In this document: positions 20,950 to 32,852 of the stretch, one piece after another
Layout: each line of letters starts with the position of its first letter
Position numbering within the stretch: the stretch's first letter is position 1
Assembly (NCBI GenBank): GCA_000151295.1
Contig: GG745328.1
Location: forward strand, 2,437,423-2,501,422
Origin: Allomyces macrogynus ATCC 38327
Lineage: Eukaryota > Blastocladiomycota > Blastocladiomycetes > Blastocladiales > Blastocladiaceae
Length of the DNA stretch: 64,000 nucleotides
Direction: 5' to 3'
Program-made: the position numbers and the translations under genes
Notes under the pieces: model-generated
The model's database searches: none
What the model saw: only the letters and a program-made list of their open reading frames with translations
What the model was told of the DNA's origin: nothing

Positions 20950-22630
20950 TCACACGCGGTACTTTGCCGTCAAGTACTTGACGACCGCGTCGCGCACCCA
21001 ATGCTGCTGGTAAAACTCGGCACGGCGCGCCTCTTCGCGGTTCACGGCATTGGTCCCCAAAATCACTTCGAGGTCGCGGTTCTGCGACTCGAGGTACCGG
21101 TTCACAAACACGAGCGGGTCCTTGGCAAAGGCCGCGAGGAAATCGCGTTTCAGGCGGTGGTTGTTGAGCGTTGTGATCGCGGCCGAGATTTGGTCGTCGA
21201 GGTCGGCAATTTCGCGCGTCGCGTCGGTGGCCGCGAGAATCGACTGCAGCTTGGTGCGTGTGGCGAGGTCGTCAATGTCGACTTGCACGTCGTAGGCGTA
21301 CTGCGATGCGGTGAAGTCTTGGTCGACCCTATTCAAGACGGTGGGATGGGTGAGCGAACGCGGGGTGGGTGAGCAGGACAGTGGGGATGGGAAAGCGGAC
21401 TTGACAACGTAGTTGATGACGATCGGGTCCGGCGGCAAGAGGCAGCGCGTGATCAGGTCGGGGATTTGCGGGAACAGAACTTGGTTGCTGCCAAAGATCT
21501 AGTTTGATGGGAACGTGCCGCGTCAGTCGAGCGTCGAGCTGTGCGGATAACACAGGAAATGGCCGAGAACGCACCTGCCTCAAGCTGTCGTCGCAGTTGA
21601 CGACGCGCTTGTCGTCTTGGTCGAGCAGTTTTTGTTGCTAGAACGTCACCAGCGTCGAGTTAGCATGGGTCGACGGCCAAGGCCCACCGACACGAGCACA
21701 AATTGTACCTTGATGTACTGCCACAGCCCAAGCACCACCTCGCTCTTGGACATGAGTTGGTCGACGCCCATCTTGCTGGCGCCGCCCACATCGAACCCGA
21801 GCACGCGCGCCAGCTCCTTGGACAGTTTAAACTTGTCCTGGCCGTAATCGAGACGAATGACAATCTTGACCTTGACGTCCACATCGCCGCGGCGCTTGAC
21901 CTCGAACCCGTCAAATTCGCTCGGGTTCGCGTCGTTCTTGTAGTACTCGGCGACATTGGGCTCGCCAGCGTAGGCCATGGGGTCGCGGTCCATTTCGACA
22001 AGAATTTGTTGCACAAAATGCGAGAACTTGCACGGTGGGGCAGTCGGGGCGGGGGTGGCAGCGGCCTTGGATTTGGTTGCGGGTGCTGACGGCTACGTGC
22101 AGGTTCGGGATCAGGGTCGGTGAGCAGGGATGTCGCACAGAACAAGGACGTGAGCCAAGCGAACCTCGATAATTCGGCCCTCGATGCGCAACGTCCAATT
22201 GGGCACGCCGTCGCCGCCCGTCAGGAGGTAGGTCGGTTCCATGTGGTGCTGGTCAGCTGCGTAGTTGGAGACGAAAATGCGGAGTGTTGCACGGGTCTGG
22301 GGAAAGCAATCATTTACATCAGTTTATGAATATTTCTGGACATCGACCAGGAATGAACAGGCGAGCGGACCTTGATCGGTTTCGCGAGCGCGTCCTGAAT
22401 CTCGACCTGCTTTCTCATGATGATCGCGTCCATTTTACGCTCCGTCTCCTGCATGCGCTTGTAAAAAGCGGCCTCTGGCACGACATTTTCGATCTGGAGA
22501 GCGATACGGCCGTGGTCGGCTCTCCTGGTCAGCGTTCTGATGGCAGGCGGCTCATGTTGCTGATGTCTGGGCCTACTTTGGGCGGGAGATTGCGCTCGAC
22601 AGGCTTCCTGCGCCTTGTTGAAGCCGACAT
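20950..22630 (-). CDS. SMARCD: SWI/SNF chromatin remodelling subunit, BAF60/Swp73 type
   Basis: Seven exons on the minus strand (22630-22577, 22493-22371, 22296-22165, 22092-21709, 21637-21575, 21498-21401, 21328-20950) give 410 residues. Key blocks are NLPPKIENVVPEAAFYKRMQ, MRKQVEIQDALAKPIK, TLRIFVSNY, WTLRIEGRI, the DGFEVKRRGDV segment, a SWIB domain at about residues 200-275 (GLWQYIK, LLDQDDKRVVNCDDSLRQIFG, FPQIPDLI) and the tail EEARRAEFYQQHWVRDAV. The short first exon, whose splice joins NLPPK to IENVVPE, was chosen because it restores the family N-terminus. It is nuclear, bridging transcription factors to the remodeller. The symbol is the animal family name; the fungal counterparts are Snf12/Rsc6. 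Confidence 0.9.
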
Positions 22631-22890
22631 GACGAATTGCAGCTAGTTGATGCGGGCTTGGCCGGGACAAGAGAGCAATGCGTCGCGGCGGGCGACAGAA
22701 GGGCCATCTTGCTTCAACGTCGAACCAGTGATTCACTCGCACGTGTGGTCGTGGCGCAGCGCGATCAGCTATTGCATCAAACAGCGTTGTTGATCACTCA
22801 CTGCCGACTTCGACAGCGGCTCCAACTCCGAATGTTGAACTGCAATTGCATGTGCAGCGTGTTCTAGTCTGCACCAGTCTCCCCGCAAGC

Positions 22891-24061
22891 ATGTCCAAGT
22901 GTCCCGTCGACCACGGTGCCGCTGCACCTGCCGCTCCAGCACCTGCCGCGGCCGAACCTGCTGCCAGCTCGACCCCCGACATGAGCAAGTGCCCCGTCGA
23001 CCACTCCAAGCTCGACAAGAGCACGCACCCGTACTTCCAGCACCACGCTGACGCTTCCGCGCCGCATCCGCATGCATCGCACCCGGACGTAGCCACGGCC
23101 GATCCGAGCAAGTGTCCCGTCGACCATTCCAAGCTTGACAAGAGCTCGCACCCGTACTTTGCGCACGCGTCGGGTGCGGCACCACCGCCATCCACGGACG
23201 CGGCACTGAGCTCTTCCGAAAAGTGTCCCGTCGACCACACCAAGATCAACAAGAGCTCGCACCCGTTCTTTCAGCGCCCTGCTCCTGTCCAGGAGGCCAG
23301 CGCTCACTCGTCCGATTCCCTCGTTGACGACGTACTCGACCCGACCACTCACTTGCCACGCAGCCTGTCGCAGGCGCCGCACCCGGACCAGCACCGCGAC
23401 TTGCCCGTGGAGCGCGAAATCTCGACGATTCCGCGCGGCGGCCAGGACGCGAACGAGGGCGAAAAGTGGATCTACCCGTCGCAGCAAATGTTCTTCAATG
23501 CCATGAAGCGCAAGTCGTGGGATGCCAAGGAGGAGGACATGTCGGGTGCGTTGGTGATGGCGATTCCCGCTTCTCGATTGTGGGACGGCGGTTGACACCT
23601 GGATGCGCAATTTTAGTTGTGGTGCCGATCCACAACGCCGTCAACGAAATGGCCTGGAAAAAGATCCTCGAGTGGGAGGCCCTGGAAAAGGCGTACGCCC
23701 CTCTTCTCGATGCTCTCCACCCAGGATCGCTGCCCAAACTCACCCACTCGCTCCACCAACCAGCGCCTGTGACCAACCCAAACTCACGCGCTTCCAGGGC
23801 CGTCCCGGCGACCTGACCCCGCGCGCCTGGTTCAAGTCTGTGTTCATGGGGTACACCAAGCCGTTTGACCGCCACGACTGGACCGTCGACCGGTGCGGCA
23901 CCCCCGTCAACTATGTGATCGACTTCTACACGGGCAAGCTCCCGTCCGGGTCGCGGCAAGCCGGGATGGTCTCGTTCTACCTCGACGTGCGGCCCAAACT
24001 CGACTCGTGGGAGGGCGTCAAGCTGCGTGCCAAGCGGTTCTGGACCGATATGATGAAGTGA
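22891..24061 (+). CDS. HCCS: Holocytochrome c synthase (cytochrome c heme lyase)
   Basis: Three exons, 22891-23545, 23617-23692 and 23764-24061, encode 342 residues. The N-terminus carries four heme-regulatory CPV motifs in repeats of the form KCPVDHSKLDKSSHPYF, at about residues 4, 34, 75 and 115. The catalytic part has GEKWIYPSQQMFFNAMKRK, VVPIHNAVNEMAWKKILEWE, RFQGRPGDLTPRAW, GYTKPFDRHDWTVDRCG (including the heme-ligating His) and VNYVIDFYTG. It attaches heme covalently to apocytochrome c in the mitochondrial intermembrane space. Most family members have one or two CPV motifs, so the fourfold repeat is unusual. Its start lies 260 nt from the divergent SMARCD start, suggesting shared promoter DNA. 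Confidence 0.93.
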
Positions 24062-24376
24062 GCGCGTGCGCTTGTGGGTGGTTCGGGATTGAAATTATTT
24101 GTGAATAGACCTCTAGCGTTTCGCTTGCATATCTCGCGACTGTTGGCTCTCCATCGCCACCCCGGTCCACCCAGGCGACAACCGTGGAAGCATCAAGCGA
24201 CCCTGCATTCATAAAAACGAAAAACATCTCGTTCCTCTCATTCCCGGCAACAGCGACGCTACAAGCTCCACTCGCCGGCTTTGCGGCCACACACTCGCCG
24301 ACTGCGCGGCCACATGCTCGCGCACACGACCGACATCCGGAACTCCCGTCGCCATCTCGAGCCCCGAGACAAACGC
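24062..24376. other. Intergenic between convergent genes
   Basis: 315 nt between the heme lyase stop and the Pmt4 stop, which are transcribed toward each other. It should hold both 3' UTRs. No repeat or RNA gene was seen. Confidence 0.5.
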
Positions 24377-27097
24377 TTAGCCCGAGTACTGGAAATTCCA
24401 CGTCTGCAGCCACTTGCGCGCCTTAAGCTCGTCGACCGTGAGCCCCGTGGTCCCGTACGTGAGCGGCGCATAGTACCAGAAGACGGCGGCGATCCCGGCG
24501 ACGCACGCGGTCGTGACGATCCACGCGACGATGTTCGCCGTGGCCGACTTGCGCAGCGACGGCAGCATCGTGGTCAGGACGTAATCGAACATGGCGCCCG
24601 CGACCATAAACGCAATAATCGCGGCAGGCAAGTAGTGGTGCAAGAACAACGACCGGCCCATCAGGAAGAAGGGGAAGTAGTGCAGCGCCCACGCGATGAA
24701 CAGGAAACCGATTGAGAAATGAACCTGGTTGGCCGTCTTGGGGTCGTTGACTGGCACACCGCGGCGTTCAGCAACACGCTCAAACACCCAGCCCATAGCG
24801 TAGACGCCGATCAGGGCGAGCGTGACCCACCACGCGACCGGGTTTGGCAGCAGGTAAATCTGCTTGTCCACGGAGTCCTGCCAGAAGGAAATACCCGTTA
24901 GGACGAGCGGCCAGTTTTGCGGCGGCGATTGGTACGGGTGTGGCTTGGTGAGCCCGGCGTTGTGCGAGATCATGAGCCCTTGCAACTCAAAGAACTTCTT
25001 GAGGAACGATGGCTTCTTGAGCCCTTCGCCCGCCGTGTCGATCGGCACAGCCTGGGCCTTGGTCGGGTAGACGACTTCCTCGACGAGCCACTTGTTCGAC
25101 TTTTCGTCCTTTTTCTTGTTGCCGTTGATTTCCTGCTGCCCATAGGCCCACGACGGCAACGGCTTCTTGAACGTGTGCATGGCCACACCCGTCTTGACGT
25201 GCACGAGCCGGAACTGCACGCCGAGCGTCTTGAGCGGCTCCTCGTCGTCGGCAGCGCCGTCAATCTCAACACGGAACAGCGTCTCGTCGAGGCGATTCAG
25301 CCAGTCCTCTTCCGGAATCGTCGTGAATTCCTGGTTGGTGGTCGTGTGCGGCGAGGCCACGTCGTGCGTGAGAAGGTGCGTCTTGGTGTTCAAGTGCTCG
25401 AGCACGACAATCGAATTGTGCTTGACGACCACGTGCGGCGTCTCGGCATCGAGCAACGTCGCCCACTGGTCCGGGTCGGCGGGTTTGACGAGCCAAACGT
25501 TGTTGGTGTCGTTGTGCGGGTAACCCGTCACCTGCTGGCCCTGCGACGAGACGCGCTTGTCCTCGTAGGTCAGCGGGTACCGGTCCTTGTGCGAGTGCAG
25601 GAACGCGCCCGTGTCAAAGTGCTTGAGCGTCACGTTGGCACCGTAGACGACGAGTTCGGCGCGGCCCGACATTTTGTTGCCGTGCAGCGTCGCCTGGAAG
25701 TTGGGCGACATGAACGCATCGCCAGGGCCCGTCTTGGTCAGGACCGCGAAATGGATGTAGAACCACGTCAGGTAGAGCGCAATGGGCACGGCGATCAGGC
25801 ACACGGCGCGCGCAAAGAAGTGGTTGGCGAATTGAGCCTATTGACGGCAGAGAGACGAACAACGGTCAGCTCAAAGCAAAGAAATAGGAGATGAACACCG
25901 CGACCAGAATAAAGAGAACGCACCATGGACGTGCGGCGGTAGTCCAAGAGGTACCACAGCTCAACGAGCACAGCAATCCCAATTGTCGCGACCGTGAAGA
26001 GGCCGACCATCTTGACACCCATGACAAGCCCGAGCGAGATGCCCGTCATGGCAAGCCACGACCACCACGCGCACGAGAACGCATTGTGGCGCTGCTTAGA
26101 GAACTTGACCCAGCAGTAAAGCGCGAGCGTCATGAAGAGCATGAGCATACTGTCGAGCAGTATCAGGCGCGACTGAGCGACCAGACTGTTATCTACATGG
26201 TTCGAAAGCAGCGATAAATCAGCATCCGCGCAGATCACACAATCGCGACGGGATCAAAAAAGCGGAAACGCACCGAGCACGACGAGCATAGCGCCAAGGA
26301 AGCATGCCTGCAGCGAGAACCGCAGCTCACGCAGAATCTCAAACACGAGCGGGACGACGAGGGCGCCGCACAGAGCGGGCCACGCGCGCAACTCAATGTA
26401 GGGCACCTTGTTCTCGATGTAATCGTCGCCAATGTTCGTAAAGTCGAAGTGGCCATCGTAGCCAATGACCCAGCCGGCCGCGGCAATGAGCAAACGGCCG
26501 AGCGGCGGGTGCACGTCAAAGTAAAAGGTCCGGCGCAAGTAGTAGGACGCAAACTTGCCGAAATGGACCTCGTCAAAACTATAAAAGGTAGACCGTAGAT
26601 CAGAACGCGGGTCGTACGTGGAGGCAAGCGCGAAAACAATAAAGCAACACGTACACGACTTGCGACGGGAAGCTGATCGCGTAGAAACGCGTCACAAACG
26701 ACGCGAGCGTCGCGACCCACAGGAGCAGGTTGCCGAGCGCGCGGCTCTCGGTCGCAGCGGGTGCGGGAGCAGCCGCATGGCTGGTCGGCTTGGAGGCCTG
26801 TCGTCGAACCGAGGGATCAGCACTGTGTTGAACGGAAACAGCGAGAAACGGCCTGGTGAACTGTAAGTGTACCTTGCCGTTCGTGTCGACTTCGAGCAGC
26901 GGCTGCTGCTCGTCGTTCTGGGGCTTCCTGTGCCGGAGCCCAGATTTTGAGCCCATGGCGATGTCGTCGTCGCTGTCGTCGTCGTCAAACTCGGGGGGAT
27001 CCAAGCCCAATTCCTGGTGGCGGTGCGTTGAAGGGCCAATCAGGCGAGCGTGATCAGTGATCCGCTGCTGGAGGATGCGTGATCGGGCGTCGTGCAT
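24377..27097 (-). CDS. PMT4: Dolichyl-phosphate-mannose-protein mannosyltransferase, Pmt4/POMT1 type
   Basis: Five exons on the minus strand (27097-26873, 26797-26655, 26578-26274, 26192-25924, 25837-24377) give ~800 residues. It has a cytosolic acidic leader, a first membrane helix and FYAISFPSQVV, then the catalytic loop FDEVHFGKFASYY and RTFYFDVHPPLG. SRLILLDSMLM and further membrane spans follow. A luminal MIR region contains GAFLHSHKDRYPL and the Pmt4-typical VSSQGQQVTGYPHND, and about five C-terminal helices complete the protein. It transfers mannose from dolichol phosphate to Ser/Thr of membrane proteins in the ER. The start is uncertain: an in-frame ATG also exists at 27325. The 75-nt first intron is a multiple of three and open, so it may be optionally retained. 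Confidence 0.88.
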
Positions 27098-27457
27098 CTC
27101 GCGCGTCTTGTGCAGCCCAGCGAGCGTAGTTGCAGACAGTGTTGGTGCAGCGTAGCCTACCAGATCAACGTCAAAGGGCACCGTGGTAGAGGGAATGGTG
27201 ATGGTGGCGGCGGACGGGACGTTGGTCGACCTTTGGTTGTGGCGACAGATGGCCACAGGAGACAGACTCTGGAGCTGCTCTTGGTGGTTCGCGATGTTAG
27301 CGTCGCAGCTCTCATGGCGCAGCATGATGTGTGTGGCGGGTCAAGCCCTCACACGTGTCAAACGCCAAGTCGGACCCTTGGCCAAGTCTTCACTCGTTCT
27401 TGGCGATTTTCTGACCAAGTTGGCCAAGACAGAGAAATAAAGAAAAATGAATACAAT
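27098..27457. other. Gap between Pmt4 and the SET-domain gene
   Basis: 360 nt. The proximal part (to 27325) is in frame with the Pmt4 start and could be an N-terminal extension, but no conserved residues are seen, so it is more likely 5' UTR. The distal part should be the SET gene's 3' UTR. Confidence 0.45.
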
Positions 27458-28819
27458 TTACTCGACTCCGAACGCTTCTGCGTAGACGGCGACGATCCGT
27501 GCGAGCCCGTCCACATACGTGCGACACGCATTGTTGGGCAGCGCGTCAATCGGCACGCGGCGGACGCGCTCCAGCAGGTCGTCGCAAATCCACGCCTGGA
27601 TCGCGGCCATGGCCCGCAGGTTATTCTCGACACTGAATTCTTGGACCAGCGGCGACATATCCCAAGCTTCGGGTTGCCCGTCGGGTGTCTACCAAGCCGC
27701 CAAATCAGCGTCCGTGGCCATGAGCAATCGGAACGATACCAACAGGTCGCCCACGTTCCCCGCATCGGGGGTCAGGACGTGGTCAAGCCGTGCGTTCTCG
27801 ACCGGTCCCGTCGTGAGCAGCGCGCGGACGCGCAACTCGAACACTGTGTCGCTCATTCCGCGCGGCACGTTGGCGAGCGAGACCGGAAACACATCGTACG
27901 GGTTTTCTTCCTCGCAAAAGCCGTAAAAGGCAAGCTCGTCACTACTCGACAGGGCATTGTACCGCATGAGCAGCGGTGCGTCCTGTGGGATTGCACGCGT
28001 CGCGTAGAGTTCGAGCGTACCAGTCAAAACCCCAGGACGACCGACGCCCGCTCGCCACTGGTACCCGACATTGGCGCCGCCGTCGAGCGAGGTGTGGTTG
28101 AGCAGGTCGCCGACGGGAACCATAGCGACCGTATCGGGTTGCGACGGGAACGGCTTGAACGCGCGCGACTCCACCATGGCATACGCCCACTCGAATTTCT
28201 GGAACAGGTGCGATGGATCGTGGTGGAAGAATGATTGCGGCAGCGTCGCCTGCAAGGCCGCGAGAATGCCGGCGTCCTTGTTGGGTCCGTAGAAAGCCGT
28301 TTGGAGCGCTTCGTGCACGTCGAGCGCAAGCTGGAACGCCGACAAGTGCTTCAACCGGTCCAGGACGTTGCGCGTGTAGAACACGGGCGACGAGGCCAAA
28401 TCTTGAGGCAGCGCCGCAACATACGCTCTCCACGTGTTGGTACTTGCATTATTCAATCCGCTCTCGACGGCAAGTGCCGCGAGCATCAAAACCATCGCGA
28501 GGATCACGGACGGGTTCCCAGCATAGTTGGGACAATACTTGACCAGGGCCTCGGGCAGACACGCAGGAAGCTGGCCATGCGGCAGCGCTGTCGACATGAG
28601 CACGGTGGACGGGGCGGCGACGAGAACATCGTTGGCAGCAATGACACGGACAGCAGCAAGGCCGATTCCTTGGTCATAATCGGCCGTGACCTTGACGGCT
28701 TCGTGCAGGCGCGCCCGCGGCTGAGCTCGGAATCACGCGACGAGTTCCTGTGCGCGAGTGTGCGCTGATGCTTTCAGGTTGATTGCAGCTGGTGGTGATA
28801 CTTGGTTGCTCGTGGTCAT
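27458..28819 (-). pseudogene. SET-domain lysine methyltransferase (SETD3/SETD6/Rubisco-LSMT class) with two in-frame stops
   Basis: One 454-codon frame on the minus strand (ATG 28819 to stop 27458) reads as a complete SET-plus-Rubisco-LSMT-binding protein except for two stops. A TGA at 28735-28733 interrupts RAQELVA-FRAQ, where relatives usually have Trp, one substitution away. A TAG at 27691-27689 follows DLAAW and precedes TPDGQPEAWDMS. Between them are the SET motifs: SFFHHDPSHLFQKFEWAYAMVESRAF, VPVGDLLNHTS and the catalytic RYNALSSSDELAFYGF. The C-terminal helices run to VYAEAFGVE. No GT-AG intron can remove either stop, since only 16-26 nt separate usable sites. TGA and TAG end other genes here, so code reassignment is excluded. 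Either it is a young pseudogene, or the reads are wrong twice, or readthrough occurs. Confidence 0.75.
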
Positions 28820-29117
28820 GAGTTGGTGCTGTTTGCAGCGGTAAGAAGTGACTAGGTGCTGCTCGGCGCTTGCTGCTGACGTTCGTCGACAAACGTAAAC
28901 AATTCCAACCCATGAACCAACCGTAAGAAATGTATGTACAGAGCACAGGCAAGAACCAAATGCCCCGTGCGCCCGACGAAGGCGAAGCCGAAAACGAGCA
29001 AAAACCAATATGGCGGCGAAAGGACGGATCGCTAAGAAAAAAAACGAGCAAAACGGGTCCAAAAGAGAGACTCGGGACCGCGCGAGTCCCCCTCGCATCA
29101 GGAACGATGCCCACGAC

Positions 29118-30631
29118 TCAGTCCCGCGACGCAAGGACGAGGAAGCCGAGGCAAATCAGCGACGACCCGAGAACCGAGTTCCAGGGGATAAACGCGACAG
29201 TCCCAATCGCCAGGTCGGTCACAGCGATGCACGGGATGCTATTTCCAGGGCGGAGGGGGGTAAACATGAGCTTTGTGAACGGAAAACTGGTGTATGAACG
29301 AGTGAATCGTACGTCAACATGATTCCGACCGCGGCCATGACGGGGGACGTGAATGCAATCAAGAGCATAAAGCACGCATTGAACGCGAGCCCCATGAGCG
29401 CGACAATGCACAGGAACCCGAGCTGCGTGGCCGTTGGGATTTCAAACGGCTCGACGCCGAGAATGTGCAGGATCGGGATCGGGATCCATAGCACGAGCAC
29501 CGTGAAGACGCCAATGCACCCGGTAAAGAAATTGGCAAACGCAATGCTTGGCTGCGCCGGCACGGCATACTTCTTGTAGAGTGCCTCGTAGAGGCCGTAC
29601 GCAACAGCACCGGCGAGCGCGACCAGGTTCCCCAAATCCATGGCTGATGCTTGGGGTTGCGCAGCCGACTCGGGCGGGCCCAACAACGAGATGCACGCGA
29701 CACCGACGAGACTCACAAACACGGCCGATATTTTGGTCCACGCGAATCGCTCGCCGGCGACGCAGAACCAGATCGAGAAGGCGTAGGCCCAAAACGCCGA
29801 CGTGTTGTAAATGGCGGTCAGGTTCCCCATGGTCGTCAAACCCGCGGCCATGTACCACAGGTATGACGGCAGTGCGGACAAAAAGGCGAGAATCAGCGCG
29901 CGCACGGCAAAAGAAACCATCCAATTGGGCCGGTCATGGTCGCGACCACTCGAGATGGGCGGCGCCGAAATCGACCCAAACGACGGCTGCCGTGAGCGTG
30001 GCGCGGTGGAGAGCGTGGTCACCGTCGTGGTCGACCGCGCGATCCAAGTCGGGGTGTTCAGCGACTGGATCGTGGTGCGCAGGAAATGAAAGTGTGGGCC
30101 GAGGGAACCATCGCGCACCCAGCTGATGAGCGCCTGGACTGGTATCAAAACGGCGTAGAACGAGTGCGCAAACCATCTGATCAAAACATCAAAATCAAAG
30201 TGAGTAGTCATCATCACCCTTTGCAGCACCCAAAGAACAACAATGTATTGAGACACGAACAGCATGAAATACGGCTTTTTGTAATTGACTCGGTTCTGGA
30301 CGTGCGACGTGACCTCGGACTGGATGAGGAACGCGACGAGACACACGGCCAAGAGGACAGCCGCCAAGACGTGTGATTGATGCTTGGCATCGCGATGGTC
30401 GTCGAGGTTGGACGCGTTCGAGCCGCGACGGCTCAAGGTGCCAGGAAGCGACGAGGTGGAGCTACGGCGGCGAGGACGGCCAACCAAGAGCGGAGTCGAT
30501 TCCGTGTCCGGCAATGGCCCCAAGGCACGCTCGATGTCGGCATGATGGTGGTCATTCGAGGCGGCAGCCGGCTGAGCGCGAGATTTCATGGCATCAGGGC
30601 TCGGCTGGTTGCTCGTAGCACCTTGGACCAT
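29118..30631 (-). CDS. SLC35F-like nucleotide-sugar/drug-metabolite transporter
   Basis: Two exons on the minus strand, 30631-29313 and 29238-29118, give 479 residues. A ~70-residue cytosolic Ser/Arg-rich head precedes about ten hydrophobic segments: VLAAVLLAVCLVAFLI, MLFVSQYIVVLWVL and LPSYLWYMAAGL, followed by TAIYNTSAFWAYAFSIWF, ISAVFVSLVGVACISLLG and LVALAGAVAYGLYEALYKKYAV. The duplicated EamA architecture and the SAFWAYAFSIW block resemble SLC35F3-F5 and yeast Thi74-like proteins. It probably exchanges a nucleotide-linked or vitamin-type solute across an endomembrane; the substrate cannot be read from the sequence. Splicing at 29312/29239 (MLT/IPCIAVTDLA) restores the last helix, which unspliced sequence would lose. 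Confidence 0.8.
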
Positions 30632-31372
30632 GATTTACGAGCGCTAACTGGTGGAGAGCGTGCGGAGCCTTGGCCTGGTTTCTGCGCCGTCGTGCGGGGA
30701 GTTGGAGCTCGTTGTCAACGTGTCGATGGTGATGGCTTTGGCCAGTTGCTGCCGGTCGGTTGCAGCGGGAACACGACTCATGAGCCCTGGGACAAGAACC
30801 CGAACCGCTCATCAACCGGATATCAACCTCAACATTTTTGCCCCTGCCTGACTTCAACTGATTTCTTGCAAACGTACAACGGAAATAGCCTCCATTACGG
30901 CCATGAATGGGCCTGTGCTCAACCTGCGGCGCATGATTTCCCGGTCCATGTCTGCTGGACGGTGGAGAGCTTGTGCAGCTCGTTTCTGAGCGCAAATTGC
31001 ATCAAGGCATCTTGCTGTTGATCGGCTATCAATAATTTTCGGTGCTGTCGCGCCATGTCGCGGCAGAGTCAAGTTGGAGTGGAGCGGGTTCTCGAACAGT
31101 GCCAGTCGATAACCGAAAGCTTTCGAAACGTGACCGTGTCAAAATGAACCTGCATGTGATTTTGGCGATCATCACAGCCCCGCCTGGCCGGTCGCGACTG
31201 GACCGACCGACTGCCGACTGGCCGAGCCGCACTTCCGCCCCCAACGCTTTCTCCAACCCGAACCGGGCTCAAGTGCTGCTCCATTTTGCTCAAGAAGCCC
31301 GCCCAACCTCCCCGCACTGCACTCGACGCGCCTTGGAACGAGCCGACCGCCGCAACCACCACCACAACCACC
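30632..31372. other. Divergent intergenic region, SLC35F-like / Pmp47
   Basis: 741 nt between two divergent starts, presumably holding both promoters. The sequence is moderately AT-rich in the middle (near 30830-31030). I saw no convincing TATA box, repeat or RNA gene. Confidence 0.45.
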
Positions 31373-32612
31373 ATGAGCAAGGAATCCCTGCCGCCATTCG
31401 GTCACGCCCTGTCCGGCGCTGCCGGCGCTCTGCTCGCGCTCACCATCACCTACCCTCTCGATATGTGAGTACGCCGTTGCGGCAACCGTGCTCGTGAGTT
31501 CGCGCTCGCAATGTACGAGCCGCTAACCGTCGTGGCGCGCCTCCCTTGCTTGCTTCCAGCATCAAGACGCGGCTGCAAGTCCAGGCCTCGGGCTCTTCCA
31601 AGAAGGATGGCGCCGCCAAGGCCGACGCTGCCAACGCCGAGACCGACACCGACGCGGTCCCAGAATACTCGTCGACGTGGGACGCGCTGACCAAAATCGT
31701 CAAGTCCGAAGGGCTTGCGGGTTTGTATGCCGGCCTCCCCGCTGGTCTGCTCGGCACGGCCTCGTCCAACTTCACCTACTTCTACTACTACACGTTCATT
31801 CGCGAGTGGTACAAGCGCCGGTCGCCGGCGCCGGCCAGTACGGCCGTGGAACTGCTGCTCGGCGCGATTGCCGGCGCGCTCTCGCAGCTGACGACTATTC
31901 CCGTCGCTGTTGTGATCACGCGGCAGCAAACGACGCCGTCGTCGCGCCGCATGTCCTTCAAGGACACCTGGAACTCGATTGTGCGCGAAGAGGGGGTCAC
32001 GGGCCTGTGGAAGGGTCTCAAGCCTAGCATGGTGCTCGTCTCGAACCCGGCCATCACCTACGGCATGTTTGAGCGGCTCAAGACGTCAATGCTGCGCGGG
32101 CAGGACCGCCCGCTCAAGTCGTGGGAGGTGTTCTTCATTGGCGCTGTTGCCAAGTCGCTGGTTCGAGATTGCTTGCTCGCTCTGCCGTCCATCTCGCTCT
32201 GGTCGCTCACTTTCTCGCGCGTCCACCCCACCAGGCGACCGTCGTGACATATCCCTACATCATGGCCAAGGTCCGTTTGCAGTGGAAGCCGACGACAAAG
32301 GAGCAAATGGAGGACCCGAACCTGCAGTACAAGGGCGCGATCGACGTTTTGCAAAAGGTGCTCAAGACGGACGGGTTCACGGGGTGGTACAATGTGCGTC
32401 ATCTCTGTCTTCTTCTAATCCTCTCGGCCCGACGTTTCGCGGCGCGATGCTCATTGTTCTTTTTGTCGCCACTCTTTTTCTAGGGCATGCAAGCACAAAT
32501 CACCAAGGCAGTGTTCAGTCAAGCACTTCTCTTCATGCTCAAGGACAAGATTGACCAGTACACGATCCTCGTCTTTGCGCTGTTGCGCTTGACGCAGTCG
32601 CAGCGCGCGTAA
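31373..32612 (+). CDS. Peroxisomal adenine nucleotide carrier (Pmp47/Ant1/SLC25A17 type)
   Basis: Four exons, 31373-31464, 31560-32160, 32235-32393 and 32484-32612, give 326 residues. Three mitochondrial-carrier repeats are visible: GALLALTITYPLDMIKTRLQV at the start, LTTIPVAVVITRQQT in the middle and the third-repeat signature TYPYIMAKVRLQW. The GLAGLYAGLPAGLLGTASSNF matrix segment is also present. The third-repeat TYPYI and the variant second signature are characteristic of peroxisomal Pmp47/Ant1 rather than mitochondrial members. It should exchange ATP for AMP/ADP to fuel fatty-acid activation inside peroxisomes, which fits PEX3 nearby at 35224. No targeting peptide is expected. Confidence 0.85.
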
Positions 32613-32852
32613 TCATTTCTCTACCTCTCCACGTATACATTTTCGGGCCGGGCGAGCGGCTCTGGTTGCTCTTGTATCATTGCCTCTGCCGCCAATGAAT
32701 TCGACCTAGTTTGTGTGATTATTGAGCCCCTCGGACTGTCACACGCGCCAGATTTGGACCCAACAACCCTGTTGTGGGCGCAATCTTTGAATCGGGAGCG
32801 AATCAAGTCGACAAACGAGACCAAATTCAGATCCATTCCAAACAGCACGATC

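Noticed and set aside
27458..28819. Stop-codon reassignment (TGA to Trp, TAG to sense)
   Set aside because: TGA ends the heme lyase, carnitine carrier and others, and TAG ends forkhead, PEX3 and DSN1, so both are normal stops here.
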